64,000 bases of DNA, taken from contig JASEVX010000013.1 in assembly GCA_031761405.1 (NCBI GenBank), positions 41,725,653 to 41,789,652 of the forward strand, given 5' to 3'. Under the pieces are notes generated by a model. The model did not search any database and had not been told where the DNA came from. It was given only the letters and a program-made list of their open reading frames with translations. The stretch is from Serripes groenlandicus. Taxonomy: Eukaryota; Mollusca; Bivalvia; Cardiida; Cardiidae. Below are positions 9,118 to 19,890 of this stretch, one piece after another. A program made the translations under genes and the position numbers. The number at the start of each line of letters is the position of its first letter. Positions within the stretch are counted from its first letter, which is position 1.

Positions 9118-9639
9118 CCCTTTCCCTCATATAGACGCTTTCTGACGCCTCTGTAGCAGACGGCTTTTTGAAAACATAGTGACAAAAGAAGAAATTGCAC
9201 AAAACGTGCAATTTCTCCTTTTGCCACAATGTTTTCCACTTTTAGTCATAGGTTCCATTCAATAATAGAGATAATGTCAGAAAGTACTTCATAGGTGTCA
9301 GAAAGTACTTCATAGATGTCAGAAAGGGCTTCATAGATGTCAGAAAGGGCTTCATAGGTGTCAGAAAGGGCTTCATAGGTGTCAGAAAGGGCTTCATAGA
9401 TGTCAGAAAGTACTTCATAGGTGTCAGAAAGTACTTCATAGATGTCAGAAAGTACTTCATAGATGTCAGAAAGTACTTCATAGATGTCAGAAAGTACTTC
9501 ATAGGTGTCAGAAAGTACTTCATAGGTGTCAGAAAGTACTTCATGATGTCAGAAAGGGCTTCATAGATGTCAGAAAGGGCTTCATATGTGTCAGAAAGGG
9601 CTTCATAGATGTCAGAAAGTGTCTATATGTGGGAAAGAG
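9118..9639 (+). mobile_element. MITE-D copy with internal 21-bp expansion
   Basis: TTAA lies at 9114-9117 and 9640-9643. The left half is a normal MITE-D through the hairpin (apex GCAC/GTGC at 9197-9209) to TTTTAGTCATAGG. The normal right half is replaced by a 21-bp tandem array that runs straight into GTGTCTATATGTGGGAAAGAG. That end resembles the other terminus of MITE-D rather than its usual right arm. Confidence 0.87.
9275..9619 (+). repeat. 21-bp minisatellite inside MITE-D
   Basis: About 16 units of TGTCAGAAAGTACTTCATAG, with two main variants (AGTACTTC and AGGGCTTC). The unit resembles the MITE-D subterminal GTCAGAAAGCGTCTATATG, so the array probably grew from the element's own end. 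The 100-residue minus frame (MKYFLTP repeats) is a by-product. Confidence 0.9.
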
Positions 9640-9780
9640 TTAACATTTCAAATGTACTTTTGCATCAAATAAATTATTGTTTATCACGTAGACACTAGGC
9701 TGGGGAATTACATAAGCTTAAAGTTATTACTTCTTCTTTGAATAATGTACTTCCTAACATTATAAGTATGAATCAAATAG

Positions 9781-9918
9781 GCTGTCTCACCTGAAATCAG
9801 CATTGTTTGCCTTTTAGTTATCGGTATAGTCCAACACTTTAATACCATGAGAAATCGAGACACCCGATTTTGAACATGGAAGAGTCTACTTTAAACAATT
9901 CGGCGCTGAAAGAGTTAG
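9781..9918 (+). mobile_element. MITE-C, right half only
   Basis: Begins mid-hairpin at GGCTGTCTCACCTGAAATC and ends GGCGCTGAAAGAG followed by TTAG. The left half is lost. Confidence 0.8.
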
Positions 9919-9924
9919 TTAAAA

Positions 9925-10113
9925 TTTATTTATTTTACATCGATTGCGAAACAATCAATATCTCGATGTCTGCTCCATGGAGACATTACCAGTACTCGCG
10001 GCTTGTGTGTGGAAAATTCTTAAAGGCAGGACCCGCTCATCACGGGATTCGAACGCGGGACGTTTTGTACGAGGGGCCGACGCTCTACCACTGTACCACT
10101 GTCTTCCACACAA
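9925..10113 (-). mobile_element. SINE-3 with tRNA-like head
   Basis: Reading the minus strand, a tRNA-like head lies at about 10040-10111 (CAGTGGTAGAGCGTCGG, then the B box GTTCGAATCCC). The body CCACACACAAGCCGCGAGTA follows, then a tail module with TTGTTTCGCAATCGATG. An isolated functional tRNA is unlikely because the same block recurs at 55740-55853 with the same flanks. Confidence 0.75.
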
Positions 10114-10780
10114 ATATATTGTTAAAATAAAACAGTGTCCTCTGTATTACCAAATGTTTAAAAGGACCACCAGTTGCAAACGTATTGAAAGTTGAGCGAT
10201 TAGGAAATCTATTTTACAAATATGAGACGGAATTTATTTCCATTTAGCGTCCATTTACTGATTAACTTTTCTGTGCGGGAAATTCCACTTCCTTTGGAGA
10301 ATACCATATTTCAAACGGAAATAAACCATTAGCGCGTCATCAATCACTTCGAGGCCGTGACCTCGCTTTGAAAATCACATCCGTTACAGTTGCTGGTAGC
10401 GCTTGTGATATTAATAAGTTATCAATTTTAACACCGAAGACAAATAGCTGTTTTTCATGTAAAAGAATCCGACAAATTTTCTTTTACAATTAAGTCGATC
10501 TCTTGGGAAATGGATCTTTACAGTTTAACCTCTGTTCAGAATTTGATTATGTTTTTATAAAGGGTTTAACACCGTTTTCAACAATATTTAAGTTATATCA
10601 CCACGTAACCTAGGTAAGTGAACAGGGTCAAGTTTCCGCCAATCATACTTCGCTCTAAGTAATACTTTAAATCTTTTAAAATCTTATGTTTCTCTTTAAC
10701 CTTTTCTTTTGCTGTTTTCATTATAAATGTACATAAAATGTTGAAAATATTGTTTAAAAAAAAAAAAAAAAAAAAAAAAG
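10114..10780. other. Mostly unassigned; SINE-2 end at 10562-10625; poly-A near 10756
   Basis: Contains a minus-strand SINE-2 3' end (GTTTAACACCGTTTTCAAC) at 10562-10625 and a run of about 24 A at 10756-10779. No gene seen. Confidence 0.5.
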
Positions 10781-11110
10781 TAATACTTAAATACTAAAAT
10801 GCATATTTCACTCGTTTACAATATATATTATAAAATATGATTTGTGGAATGTATTTAAGTAACTGACAAACTTGACATAAAAAGTTACCTTGCTACAAAC
10901 AATACTTGATAAGAAATGAAAAAAGTAACATTTAAATACTAAAATGCATATTTCACTCGTTTCCCTTATAATTGTAAAACATGATTTGTGGAATGTATTT
11001 AAGTAACTTCCAAAGTTGACATAAATAGTTACCTTGCTACAAACAATACTTGATAAGAAATGAAAATCGTTTGCAATTTTTATTAGGGAAGCAAAAATGA
11101 TGAACTAGAC
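10781..11110 (+). repeat. Dispersed repeat J, partly tandem
   Basis: Two roughly 150-bp halves share AATGCATATTTCACTCG, ATTTGTGGAATGTATTTAAG and GTTACCTTGCTACAAACAAT, ending TTAGGGAAGCAAAAATGATG. A diverged third copy lies at 62855-63075, so this is a dispersed family. No ends identified. Confidence 0.7.
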
Positions 11111-11181
11111 TGTATAGTATTTACGTATTACTTAGCCCTAAGAAGGGTTGGTTGTATTGGACCCAGTACTACTGGTCGTAA

Positions 11182-11403
11182 CCCTTTCCCTCATATAGAC
11201 GCTTTCTAACGCCTCTGCAGCAGACGGCTTTTTGAAAAACATAGTGACAAAAGAAGAAATTGCTCAAAACGAGCAATTTCTCCTTTTGCCACAATGTTTT
11301 CTACTTTTAGTCATAGGTTATTCATTCAATTATAGAGATTTTCTATTTTTTTGACAAAATATATTTAAAGTCTTCTGAAGAAATGTCGTATGAGGGGAAA
11401 GGG
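11182..11403 (+). mobile_element. MITE-D copy, flanked GTAA and TTAA
   Basis: Left flank GTAA (11178-11181), right TTAA (11404-11407). It has complete TIRs CCCTTTCCCTCATA and TATGAGGGGAAAGGG. The hairpin apex GCTC/GAGC is at 11262-11274. Repeated in the post-gap copy at about 14367-14588. Confidence 0.9.
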
Positions 11404-11460
11404 TTAATTGTCCTGACAACGACGATTCAGTCGTAATGCTATTCCCGCTACACCGAACGG

Positions 11461-11618
11461 TACGAGTCAGCTCTTAACCAGCTGCCTCACCTGAAGACGG
11501 CATTGTTTGCCTTAAAGTTCTCAGAATATTGCAAAACTGTTACTACATGATAATTGATACGCTACGCCTGATTTTGAAGATGGAAGAGTCTACGTTAAAC
11601 ACTTTGGCGCTGAAAGTG
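11461..11618 (+). mobile_element. MITE-C, left half missing
   Basis: Starts in the hairpin (GAGTCAGCTCTTAACCAGC), ends TTTGGCGCTGAAAGTG and is followed by TTAA at 11619-11622. Confidence 0.75.
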
Positions 11619-11629
11619 TTAATGAGATT

Positions 11630-12430
11630 GATGCCCTTTGTCGCTATTCACCTGACTTCACAATCAATGGATATACAACAATGCTTCAAACGCGCCTCAA
11701 TCTTATAAACTATGCTAGAAATGTCTCCGTTGTTACAGGGGACCTCCCATTAAGTCTGCGACGCTAATAACGTGACCTACAAATGGAGATTCATAAATAA
11801 CCTTTTGCATTCAATGCGACTCAATCTATAAACTGTGCAAGAATTTCCCCATTAATTATGTGGCGCTAATCACGTGACCTACACATAGAGATTCCTAAAT
11901 AACCCTTTGCATCCGACGCGCATTGAGCAATCTATGAGCTTTGCTACATATCGAGGGCTTGGCGTGAAACGATTGTAACTAATATTGATATTTTTTTACC
12001 AAAGTTAATCACTTTGCCATAAAGTTTTTATAAGTGTTAAATCATTTTTCTTGGTAAACAATGGAAATTAAGGTGCCATTGCTCGTTCTGAGCACCTAAA
12101 TTTGCATTGGTCAAAATTGCCCCTAAACCAGGGTTGTCAAAAAAGGTTTTTAGATACAACCGTTTCACGCCAAGCCCTCGATATGCTTCCGTTGTTATCG
12201 GGCCCAACTCGTTATATTTACCGCTATTTACGTGACGTTGACGTTAATACTGGTGAGGTAATATCCAACGCGTGTCAGTCTTTAAACAGTGCTAGATATG
12301 TTTTCGACGTTATCGAGCCCAATCGGTTAGTTTGTCGCTATTCACAGGACTTCAAAATGGATATACAACAATACCGTATGCATCCAAAGCGTAGCAATCT
12401 ATAAACTGTGCTAGAAGTGTTTCCGTCGTT
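11630..12430 (+). repeat. Tandem array, units of roughly 105-120 bp
   Basis: At least five diverged units are recognised by AATCTATAAACTGTGCTAGAA, TTTCCGTTGTT, a GGGCCCAACTCG-type segment and ACGTGACCTAC. A MITE-B interrupts it at 11952-12180. Comparing units exposes the empty site of that insertion. Confidence 0.75.
11952..12180 (+). mobile_element. MITE-B copy 2, ATAT duplication, hairpin shortened
   Basis: Ends CGAGGGCTTGGCG and CGCCAAGCCCTCG, with ATAT at 11948-11951 and 12181-12184. The neighbouring array unit reads GCTAGATATG uninterrupted. About 17 bases are missing from the hairpin's second arm (GAGCACCTAAA). Confidence 0.88.
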
Positions 12431-12562
12431 AAACTAGACTCACTCGGTAAGATTGCAAACCGGACTCACTCGGTAAGAGTTTGCAAACCGGACTCACTCG
12501 GTAAGATTGCAAACCGGACTCACTCGGTAAGATTGCAAACCGGACTCACTCGGTAAGATTGC
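12430..12562 (+). repeat. 26-bp minisatellite, five units
   Basis: Unit GACTCACTCGGTAAGATTGC plus AAACCG, with one AGTTTGC variant. It directly continues the larger array and is repeated at about 15626-15752 beyond the gap. Confidence 0.9.
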
Positions 12563-12663
12563 AACGTGTAGATGTGTAGGGGCATCTACCACGCCCAATT
12601 TGTTTCAGATTTCAAAAGAATTGTTATTGCGGCGGTGACTGCTGCGACACTTAGCGATCACTT

Positions 12664-12698
12664 ATCCTTCTGTCTGTCTGTCTGTCTGTCTGTCTGTC
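12664..12698 (+). repeat. (TGTC)n microsatellite
   Basis: About eight uninterrupted CTGT units. The corresponding tract after the gap (near 15863-15892) is shorter and contains an extra base pair of noise. Confidence 0.9.
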
Positions 12699-12877
12699 CA
12701 TCTATTTAAATATCCATCTGTTTGCCACATCTTTATATTACTTGTAATTGATAAGGGATATTCTGTCGAATACTGTTGCTTGTGTTACGACGCTCGCTGT
12801 GGAATTATCCGTCGTTTTCGGATTAATGTTGATGACGAAAGGTCTAAGTAAATTAATTAATGCTCACTAAATAGTGC

Positions 12878-13077
12878 NNNNNNNNNNNNNNNNNNNNNNN
12901 NNNNNNNNNNNNNNNNNNNNNNNNNNNNNNNNNNNNNNNNNNNNNNNNNNNNNNNNNNNNNNNNNNNNNNNNNNNNNNNNNNNNNNNNNNNNNNNNNNNN
13001 NNNNNNNNNNNNNNNNNNNNNNNNNNNNNNNNNNNNNNNNNNNNNNNNNNNNNNNNNNNNNNNNNNNNNNNNNNNNN
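12878..13077. other. Assembly gap of exactly 200 N
   Basis: A round-number placeholder gap with the same sequence on both sides. The true gap size is unknown and may be negative (an overlap). Confidence 0.99.
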
Positions 13078-16064
13078 AGTCTACTTTAAACCAATTCGGC
13101 GCTGAACGAGTAGTTAAAATTTATTTTATTTTACATCGATTGCGAAACAATCAATATCTCATGTCTGCTCCATGGAGACTAATACCAGTACTCGCCGGCT
13201 TGTGATGTGGAAAATTCTTAAAGGCCGGACCCGGCTCATCTCGGATCGAACGCGGGACGTTTTGTACGAGGGCCGACGCTCTACCTACTGTACCCACTGT
13301 CTTCCAACAAATAAATTGTTAAAATTAAACAGTGTCCTCTGTATTACCAAATGTTTAAAGGACACAGTTGCAACGTATTGCAAAGTTGAGCGATTAGGAA
13401 ATCTATTTTACAAATATGAGACGGAATTATTTCCATTTAGCGTCCATTTACTGATTAACTTTTTCTGGCGGAAATTCCACTCTTTGAGAACCATATTCAA
13501 ACGGAAATAAACCATTAGCGCGTCATCAATACCTCGAGGCCGTGACCTCGCTTTGAAAATCACATCCGATACAGTCTGTGTAGCGCTTGTGATATTAATA
13601 AGTTATCAATTTTAACACCGAGAGACAAATAGCTGTTTTTCCATGTAAAAAGAATCCGGACAATTTCTTTTCAATTAAGTCGATCTCTTGGGAAATGGAT
13701 CTTTACAGTTTAAACACTCTGTTCTAGATTTGATTATGTTTTTATAAAGGGTTTAACACCGTTTTCAACAATATTTAAGTTATATCACCACGTAACCTAG
13801 GTAAGTGAACAGGGTCAAGTTTCCAGCCAATAAGTACTTTCGCTCTAAGTAATACTTTAAATCTTTTAAAATCTTATGTTTCTCTTTACCCTTTTCTTTT
13901 GCTGTTTTCATTATAAATGTACATAATGTGAAAATATTGTTTAAAAAAAAAAACTAAAAAAAAAAGTAATACTTAAATACTAACAATGCATATTTCACTC
14001 GTTTAACAATATATATTATAAAATATGATTTGTGGAAATGTATTAGAGTAACTGACAAACTGACATAAAAAAGTTACCTTGCTACAAACAATACTTGTAA
14101 GAAATGAAAAAAGTAACATTTAAATACTAAATGCATATTTCACTCGTTTCTTATAATTAGTAAATACTTGATTTGTGGGTATGTATTTAAGTACCTCCAA
14201 AGTTGTGCCATAAATAGTTACCTTGCTACAAACAATACTTGATAAGAAATGAAGAATCGTTTGCATTTTTATTAGGGAAGCAAAATGATGAACTAGACTG
14301 TATAGTATTTACGAATTACTGTGCCCTAGAAGGGTTGGTTGTATTGGAACCCAGTACTACTGGACGTACCCTTTCCTCATATAGACGCTGTCTAACGCCT
14401 CTGCAGCAGACGGCTTTTTGAAAAACATAGTGACAAAAGAAGAATTGTCCAAGAACTGAGCAATTTTACCTTTTTGCACAATGTTTTCTCTTTTAGTCAT
14501 AGGTTATCATTCAATTATAGAGTTTTCTATTTTTTTGACAAAATATATTTAAAGTCTTCTGAAGAAATGTCCGTATGAGGGGAAAGGGTTAATTGTCCTG
14601 ACAACGACGATTTCAGTCGTAATGCTATTCCCGCTACACCGAAAGGTACGAGTCAGCTCATAACCAGCTGCCTCACCTGAAGTCGGCCTTGTTTTCTGTA
14701 AAGTGCTCAGAATATTGCAAAACTGTACTACATGATAATTGATACCAGATCGCCTGATTCTTGAAGATGGAGAGTCTACGTTAAACACTTTGGCGCTGAA
14801 TTTGTGTTAATGAGATATGATGCCCTTTGTCGCTATTCACCTGACTTTCACAATCAAATGGATATACAACAAGCATCAAACGCGGCCTCAATCTTATAAC
14901 TATGCCTAGAAATGTCCTCCGTTGTTCAGGGGACATCCCATTAAGTCTCGCGACGCTAATAACGTGACCTACAAATGGAGATTCATAATAACCTTTTGCA
15001 TCAATGCGACTCATCTATAAACTGTGCAAGAATTTCCCCCATTAATTATGTGGGCTGCTATCACGTGACCTACTCATAGAGACTTTCCTAAAGTACACCC
15101 TTTGCATCGAGCGCATTGAGCAATCTATGGCTTGGCTACATATCGAGGGCTTGGCGTGAAACGATTGTAACTAATATGATAATTTTTTTACCAAAGTTAA
15201 TCACTTTTCAAAGTGTGTATAAGTGTTAAATCATATTTCTTTGGTAAACAATGGAAATTAAGGTGCCATTGCTCGTTCTGAGCACCCTAAATTTGCATTG
15301 GTCAAAATTGCCCCTATAACCAGGGTGTCAAAAAAGGTTTTAGATACAACCGTTTCACGCCAAGCCCTCGATATGCTTCCGTGTTATCGGGCCCACTCGT
15401 TATATTTACCGCTATTTACCGTGACGTGGGACGTTAATACTGGTGAGGTAATATCCACGCGTGTCAGCTCTATTAAACAGTGCTAGATATGTTTTCGACG
15501 TTATCGAGTCCAATCGGTTTGTTTGTCGCTATTCACAGGACTTCAAAATGGATATACAACAATACAGTATGCATCCAAAGCGTAGCAATCTATAAACTGT
15601 GCTAGAAGCTGTTTCCGTCGTTAACTAGACTCACTCGGTAAGATTGCAAACCGGACTCACTCGGTAATGAGTTTGCAAACCGGACTCACTCGGGTAAGAT
15701 TGCAAACCGGACTCACTCGGTAAGATTGCAAACCGGACTCACTCGGTAAGATGCAACGTGTAGATGTGTAGGGGCATCTACACGCCCAATTTGTTTCAGA
15801 TTTCAAAAGAATTGTTAATTGCGGCGGGTGACTGCTGCCGACACTTAGCGATCACTTATCCTTCTGTTCCTGTCTGTCTGTCTGTCTGTCCAATCTATTA
15901 AATATCCCATCTGTTTGCCACATCTTTATATTACTTGTAATTGCTAGGGATATCTGTCGAATACTGTTGCTTTGTTACGACGCTCCGCTGTGGAATTATC
16001 CGTCGTTTTCGGATTATGTGATGACGAAAGGATCTAATAAATATTATTGCTCACTAAATAGTGC
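13078..16064. repeat. 3-kb block, copy 2, starting at the assembly gap
   Basis: The same order of elements as copy 1: SINE-3 (about 13120-13310), repeat J (13967-14290), MITE-D (about 14367-14588), half MITE-C (about 14645-14810), the tandem array with MITE-B, the 26-bp minisatellite and (TGTC)n. It differs mainly by scattered single-base insertions and deletions, the pattern of unpolished long reads. For example the MITE-D hairpin is broken here. Confidence 0.93.
15144..15370 (+). mobile_element. MITE-B, duplicate of copy 2
   Basis: Same insertion as at 11952 with the same ATAT flanks, and extra single-base indels. Not an independent insertion event. Confidence 0.85.
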
Positions 16065-16298
16065 AAACCGTATGGCTTGGGTTTTGGTGTATACTAAGAG
16101 TATAATACTGTATGCTTACTGTGGCATTTTGTCTAGGCTTTTTATATTTGTAGTGCATTAAAACACATTTTAATATCAAAGCCTTTAAACAGCAACGTGC
16201 TACATATGTCTCAACACTATCATCGTTGGATATTTGGCGGACTAAATGTATTTTACATGTATATCAGAGTGACGCTATCAAGATACTCATTCGGTATC

Positions 16299-16553
16299 TG
16301 AGCCCCGCACGTGAACACCAATAATATAGCCTCTGCGGAATGAATCGACCCGATCAGTCCGTGCAGTCCGCGCATGACTAATCCGGGCCGACACATTCCG
16401 TCTCAGGAAATAGAGGTATAGAGTAATGATTCCTGAAACAGAAAATCCTCAAAATGAGCAAAAACTGTCTGTCGTGGTTAGCCTGCGCTTCATGATTAGA
16501 CTGATCCGGGTCGATACTTACGCACAATGTTGGATTTCTCGTGGGACAACTCA
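16299..16553 (-). mobile_element. MITE-A copy 5
   Basis: TGAGCCCCGCACGTG to GGGACAACTCA, with inner blocks CAGTCCGCGCATGAC and CCTGCGCTTCATGATTAG. Several deletions inside. The sequence between the gap block and this element (16065-16298) holds nothing recognised. Confidence 0.8.
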
Positions 16554-16870
16554 TTTTTGGAAAGCTGAGGTGGAAAAAACTTATTGCATATATATATTGC
16601 ATCATAACATAATTTTGGAAAATTCAGAAAGTAAATAATCACAAATTCGATGGTGCTAGAAACATACTTACGAATTTGCATACCCATGCAATTATCGTTA
16701 TTTTGACACTATATAGGAGACGTTCGAGATGGTCTAGATAGTTTTCAAACAACGTCTTATTCACGAATAAGAACAATTTATCTGGCACATAAATGTACCA
16801 TCGCAACATCAATTTCCAATTTCTGTCCAACTAGCCTTTGTAATGCCTAATCAACCCAATCACGTGTATT
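16554..16870. other. No feature recognised
   Basis: AT-rich. Several short overlapping frames lack any recognisable family feature. Confidence 0.5.
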
Positions 16871-17060
16871 GTTTAACCATTTAACACATACAACTATTTT
16901 GCAGCAGCGATCTTGGAAAACTTCTGGACCAGTTATGGACAATTTCGTTAACTGAAAGTATGATTACTAAAATGAACTTAAAATATTGTAGAAAGGACAG
17001 AAATTGTCCCTGCTCGTTTTTTAAGGTCGTCTGCTCCAGAAAACGTCAGAATGCATATAT
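16871..17060 (-). repeat. Degenerate MITE-D whose right end runs into a GA microsatellite
   Basis: Contains TTTTGCAGCAGCGATCTTGG, a remnant hairpin half (CCCTGCTCGTTTTTTAAGG) and GTCGTCTGCTCCAGAAAACG. The end ATATATGTGAGAGAGGG leads straight into the GA tract. Confidence 0.55.
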
Positions 17061-17067
17061 ATGTGAG

Positions 17068-17363
17068 AGAGGGAGGGAGGGAGGAGAGAGCAGAGAGAGA
17101 CGAGATGAGAAGAGAGAGAGAGAAGAGAGATGATGAGAGAGAGAGAGAGATAGACGAGAGAGAGAGAAGGAGAGAGAGAGAGAGAGGAGAGAGGAGAGAG
17201 ATAGAAGTGAGGGATGAGAGAGAGAGAGTAGAGCGAGAGAGAAGAGAGAGGAGAGATGAGAGAGAGTGAGAGAGGAGAGCAGAGAGAGAGAGAGAGAGAG
17301 AGAGAAGAGAGAGACGAGAGATGAGAGAGAGAGAGAGTGACGAGAGAGGAAAGAGAGAGAGAT

Positions 17364-17427
<64 letters not shown>

Positions 17428-17446
17428 GAGAGAGAGAGAGAGACTT
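17068..17446 (+). repeat. (GA)n microsatellite, about 380 bp
   Basis: Impure GA/GAGA tract with occasional T and C. The long charged or serine-leucine frames on both strands here are artefacts of the repeat. Confidence 0.97.
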
Positions 17447-17599
17447 AAGTCGTGTACCATTCGCGGGTTGGTTCGTTACTAATAGAACTGAGCATGGCGC
17501 CGTTTCAATGGTATTATTTAATGTATATCATGGCGCCAAGGTCACCCAAACATTTCCTGGCTCGATCGAACTAATGTTCCAAACAAAACATTTATCTGC

Positions 17600-17780
17600 C
17601 GGAACTTCCATAATAGTCTGTCTGTTAAGCCCTATGGTGCAGGACGAATATTGTTAATCTCAATAACTTGTGTCAATCATCGGAAATAATGAATCGTCTA
17701 GCTGTAAAAATCGAACGTACGATCCCTGTATTGTTAGCCGGCGCACTTACTGGCTGAGCTATGGAGGTTCCAACGTTGAT
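17600..17780 (-). mobile_element. Degenerate SINE-1-like copy
   Basis: Reads CTGTCTGTTAAGCCCTATGG, then CAATCATCGGAAATAATG and a tRNA-like head (AATCGAACGTACGATCCC, then ACTGGCTGAGCTATGGAGG). Divergence is high. 17447-17599 holds nothing recognised. Confidence 0.5.
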
Positions 17781-17949
17781 ACTTTGTACGAATATTACCA
17801 GACAGGTTTAACATTCTTTTACGAACAATCGGTTTCTATGCGAACGTATACTCTGACTACCCAGTGTTACAGGTCGTCTCAGGTTGACCTTTGTATCAAC
17901 CAATCAAAATTCGCGCTATTAAAATAATACGATTTCAACAGGGAAATAA

Positions 17950-18108
17950 CCGATATAAGGAGCGGTGATTGCCGAGTGTTCCAATCAATTGTATAAATTA
18001 TTTAAATGTATACGGTCAATTCGAGACGACCTTTAATACGGTGTATGTCAGGTCCAATATACATACAGTGAACTATCTTGGTCTGATTTAATTGAGACTG
18101 CGAATCAT
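17950..18108 (+). repeat. Dispersed repeat L
   Basis: Contains GGAGCGGTGATTGCCGAGTG and GGTCAATTCGAGACGACCTT, then TTGGTCTGATTTAATTGAGA. The second half recurs at 38817-38912, again directly before a MITE-C. Parts recur at 29840-29930 and 30117-30190. Confidence 0.7.
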
Positions 18109-18114
18109 ATAAAA

Positions 18115-18281
18115 CTCTTTCACTGCTAAATTTCACAAAGTCGACTCTTCCATGTTGAAAAATTAGACCGCTCCATTTACTCGTCCAATATCAAATTCGT
18201 CTAAGTGGCATACACTGAAGATTTCAGGTGAACCTATTTGTTTGCTATAAAAGCTTTTAATTACCTTTCGTAGCGTAAGAG
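18115..18281 (-). mobile_element. MITE-C copy 7, hairpin deleted
   Basis: Left end CTCTTTCACTGCTAAATTTC, right end GCGTAAGAG, then TTAA at 18282-18285. About 40 bases of the hairpin region are missing. Confidence 0.8.
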
Positions 18282-18305
18282 TTAACGCCTCGTGTATATA
18301 ATATA

Positions 18306-18562
18306 TAAGCCGTCCGCGAGAAAACCAATATTATGGAATCTGCGTAATGTATCAACCCAGATCAGCCTGCGCAGTCGCGCCGACTGATCCGGGCCTACAT
18401 ATTCCGCCTCAGGGGGGATAGAGATATAGAGTAATGATTCCTGAAACAGAAAATCCACAGGAGGCGAAAAGTGTCTGTCCGGGTAAGCCTGCGCGGCATG
18501 CTTATGCTGGTCCGGGTCGATACTTTACGCAGAGTCCACAATGTTGTTTTTCTCGTCGCTCA
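18306..18562 (-). mobile_element. MITE-A copy 6
   Basis: AAGCCGTCCGCGAGAAAACC to TCTCGTCGCTCA with both long arms. Flanks are runs of TA, so the exact target site cannot be read. Confidence 0.83.
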
Positions 18563-18799
18563 TATATAGGTAAACATTAAGAAATAAATTCCCCATCATT
18601 TTTAAATAATTCAACACATTTCAAACCTAAATTGTTAAACTTTCTTTATATTTTAGGTAATACACCCTATACATTTGATGTACACTGGAAGGGTTTAAAA
18701 GAAGTTACTGCACTTATTTCAAAGTGGTAGGGAATGGAAAGTAGGTAGAAGCCAACCGCTGATCTTATCAAATGGCTTTTGATGTAACACATTAACGCT

Positions 18800-19015
18800 A
18801 TTAGTTTAACGTTATTTACCCTTGCCCAAAAGCAGACGACTTTGATATTGTTAAGCATATTGCATATACACATATATATAATAAACGTTTATAACTGAAA
18901 AATACAATTATTGTATATAGTTGGGAGCAGTTTGGCTGAAGAAGAAATTTTTCGTACGAGCAGTTTCTTGTTAAGCTACAATGTTTTCAAAATGTGTCTG
19001 CTGTAAATACGTCAG
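18800..19015 (-). repeat. Degenerate MITE-D
   Basis: Keeps AAAGCAGACGACTTTGATAT, a worn hairpin (TTCGTACGAGCAGTTTC) and AATGTTTTCAAAATGTGTCTG. Both ends are unreadable. 18563-18799 holds nothing recognised. Confidence 0.55.
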
Positions 19016-19246
19016 GATTAAAACCCATTCCCTTGAATTGACAACACCGTGTGTCTTTTGCAGAAGGCGGTATTTGTTTTCATTATGGAATATGGAGAAA
19101 TTAATTAAATAATTAGCTGTTTCTCCTTTCACCACACTACTTCTAAAAATCATCTGCTGTAGATGCGCGTCAATAACAAGGTTAGAGTTAAACCTCATTC
19201 TTGTCGGTATTTCCGGTATCTGGTCGACCAAGATCAGTCTGCTAAT

Positions 19247-19440
19247 ACAGTCTGTGTTTAAAGTTCACCCATGGGAAAAGACCAATCTGTTTTTTGTTTG
19301 TTCACAGGTAGTCATTAATTGCAGGGTCATTTTTGCAGAAAATGTGTAATTTCGGAAAATTTGAAAAATTTAAAGTGTGGCTGCTATTGACAGGGGATTG
19401 CTATACACAGGTGGTCTTTAGCATAGGTTTTACACTTAAA
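19247..19440 (+). mobile_element. MITE-F copy 1
   Basis: Starts CTGTGTTTAAAGTTCACCCA, contains TTGTTCACAGGTAGTC, GCAGGGTCATTTTTGCAG and GGCTGCTATTGACAGGGGAT, and ends GGTGGTCTTTAGCATAGG. The inverted ends (AAACCTGTGTTTAAAGACCA type) are imperfect. Confidence 0.7.
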
Positions 19441-19611
19441 GCATTATTTACGTCTTCAAAATGGTTTCAAAATGAATATGAACTTCAAAGGTATTTGTGA
19501 GCATCCTAAACATCCACGGCTGCAAGAATCAATAACGGAATGCAACGCAAATTAAGAGGTATATCGCATGCTCCGAATATACGCTGTCCGTCCTGGTCCA
19601 ACACTGTTTTA

Positions 19612-19845
19612 CTTTAGCCCTTTCCCACAAAGGATACTACACAATTTAATCCGCTATAGATGACTTTATACATATCTATGCAAAACTATTAAAATTCTCT
19701 ATAAATGAAAGCGTAATTATTTAATTGATAAATTTTAAAACATTGTGACAAAAGGTTGAGCAATTTTTTATTTTGCCACACTGTTTTTAAAACTCTTCTG
19801 CTGCAGATTCGCCAAAATGCGTCTCCAATTTGGAAATGGTAATCC
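19612..19845 (-). repeat. Degenerate MITE-D
   Basis: AGCCCTTTCCCACAAAGG at the left. A hairpin remnant includes ACATTGTGACAAAAGG and TTTTGCCACACTG, then CTTCTGCTGCAGATTCG. Right end worn. Confidence 0.65.
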
Positions 19846-19890
19846 AATTCCTTGGTAGGTTTTGTCAGAGTTACCTGCTTGTAAAATATA

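Larger units (their letters stand above)
9883..12877. repeat. 3-kb block, copy 1, ending at the assembly gap
   Basis: This block is repeated almost base for base at 13078-16064, right after the gap. This copy ends exactly where the Ns start and the other begins exactly where they stop. Copy 1 keeps repeat motifs (for example the MITE-D hairpin at 11255-11282) closer to the family consensus. Confidence 0.95.
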
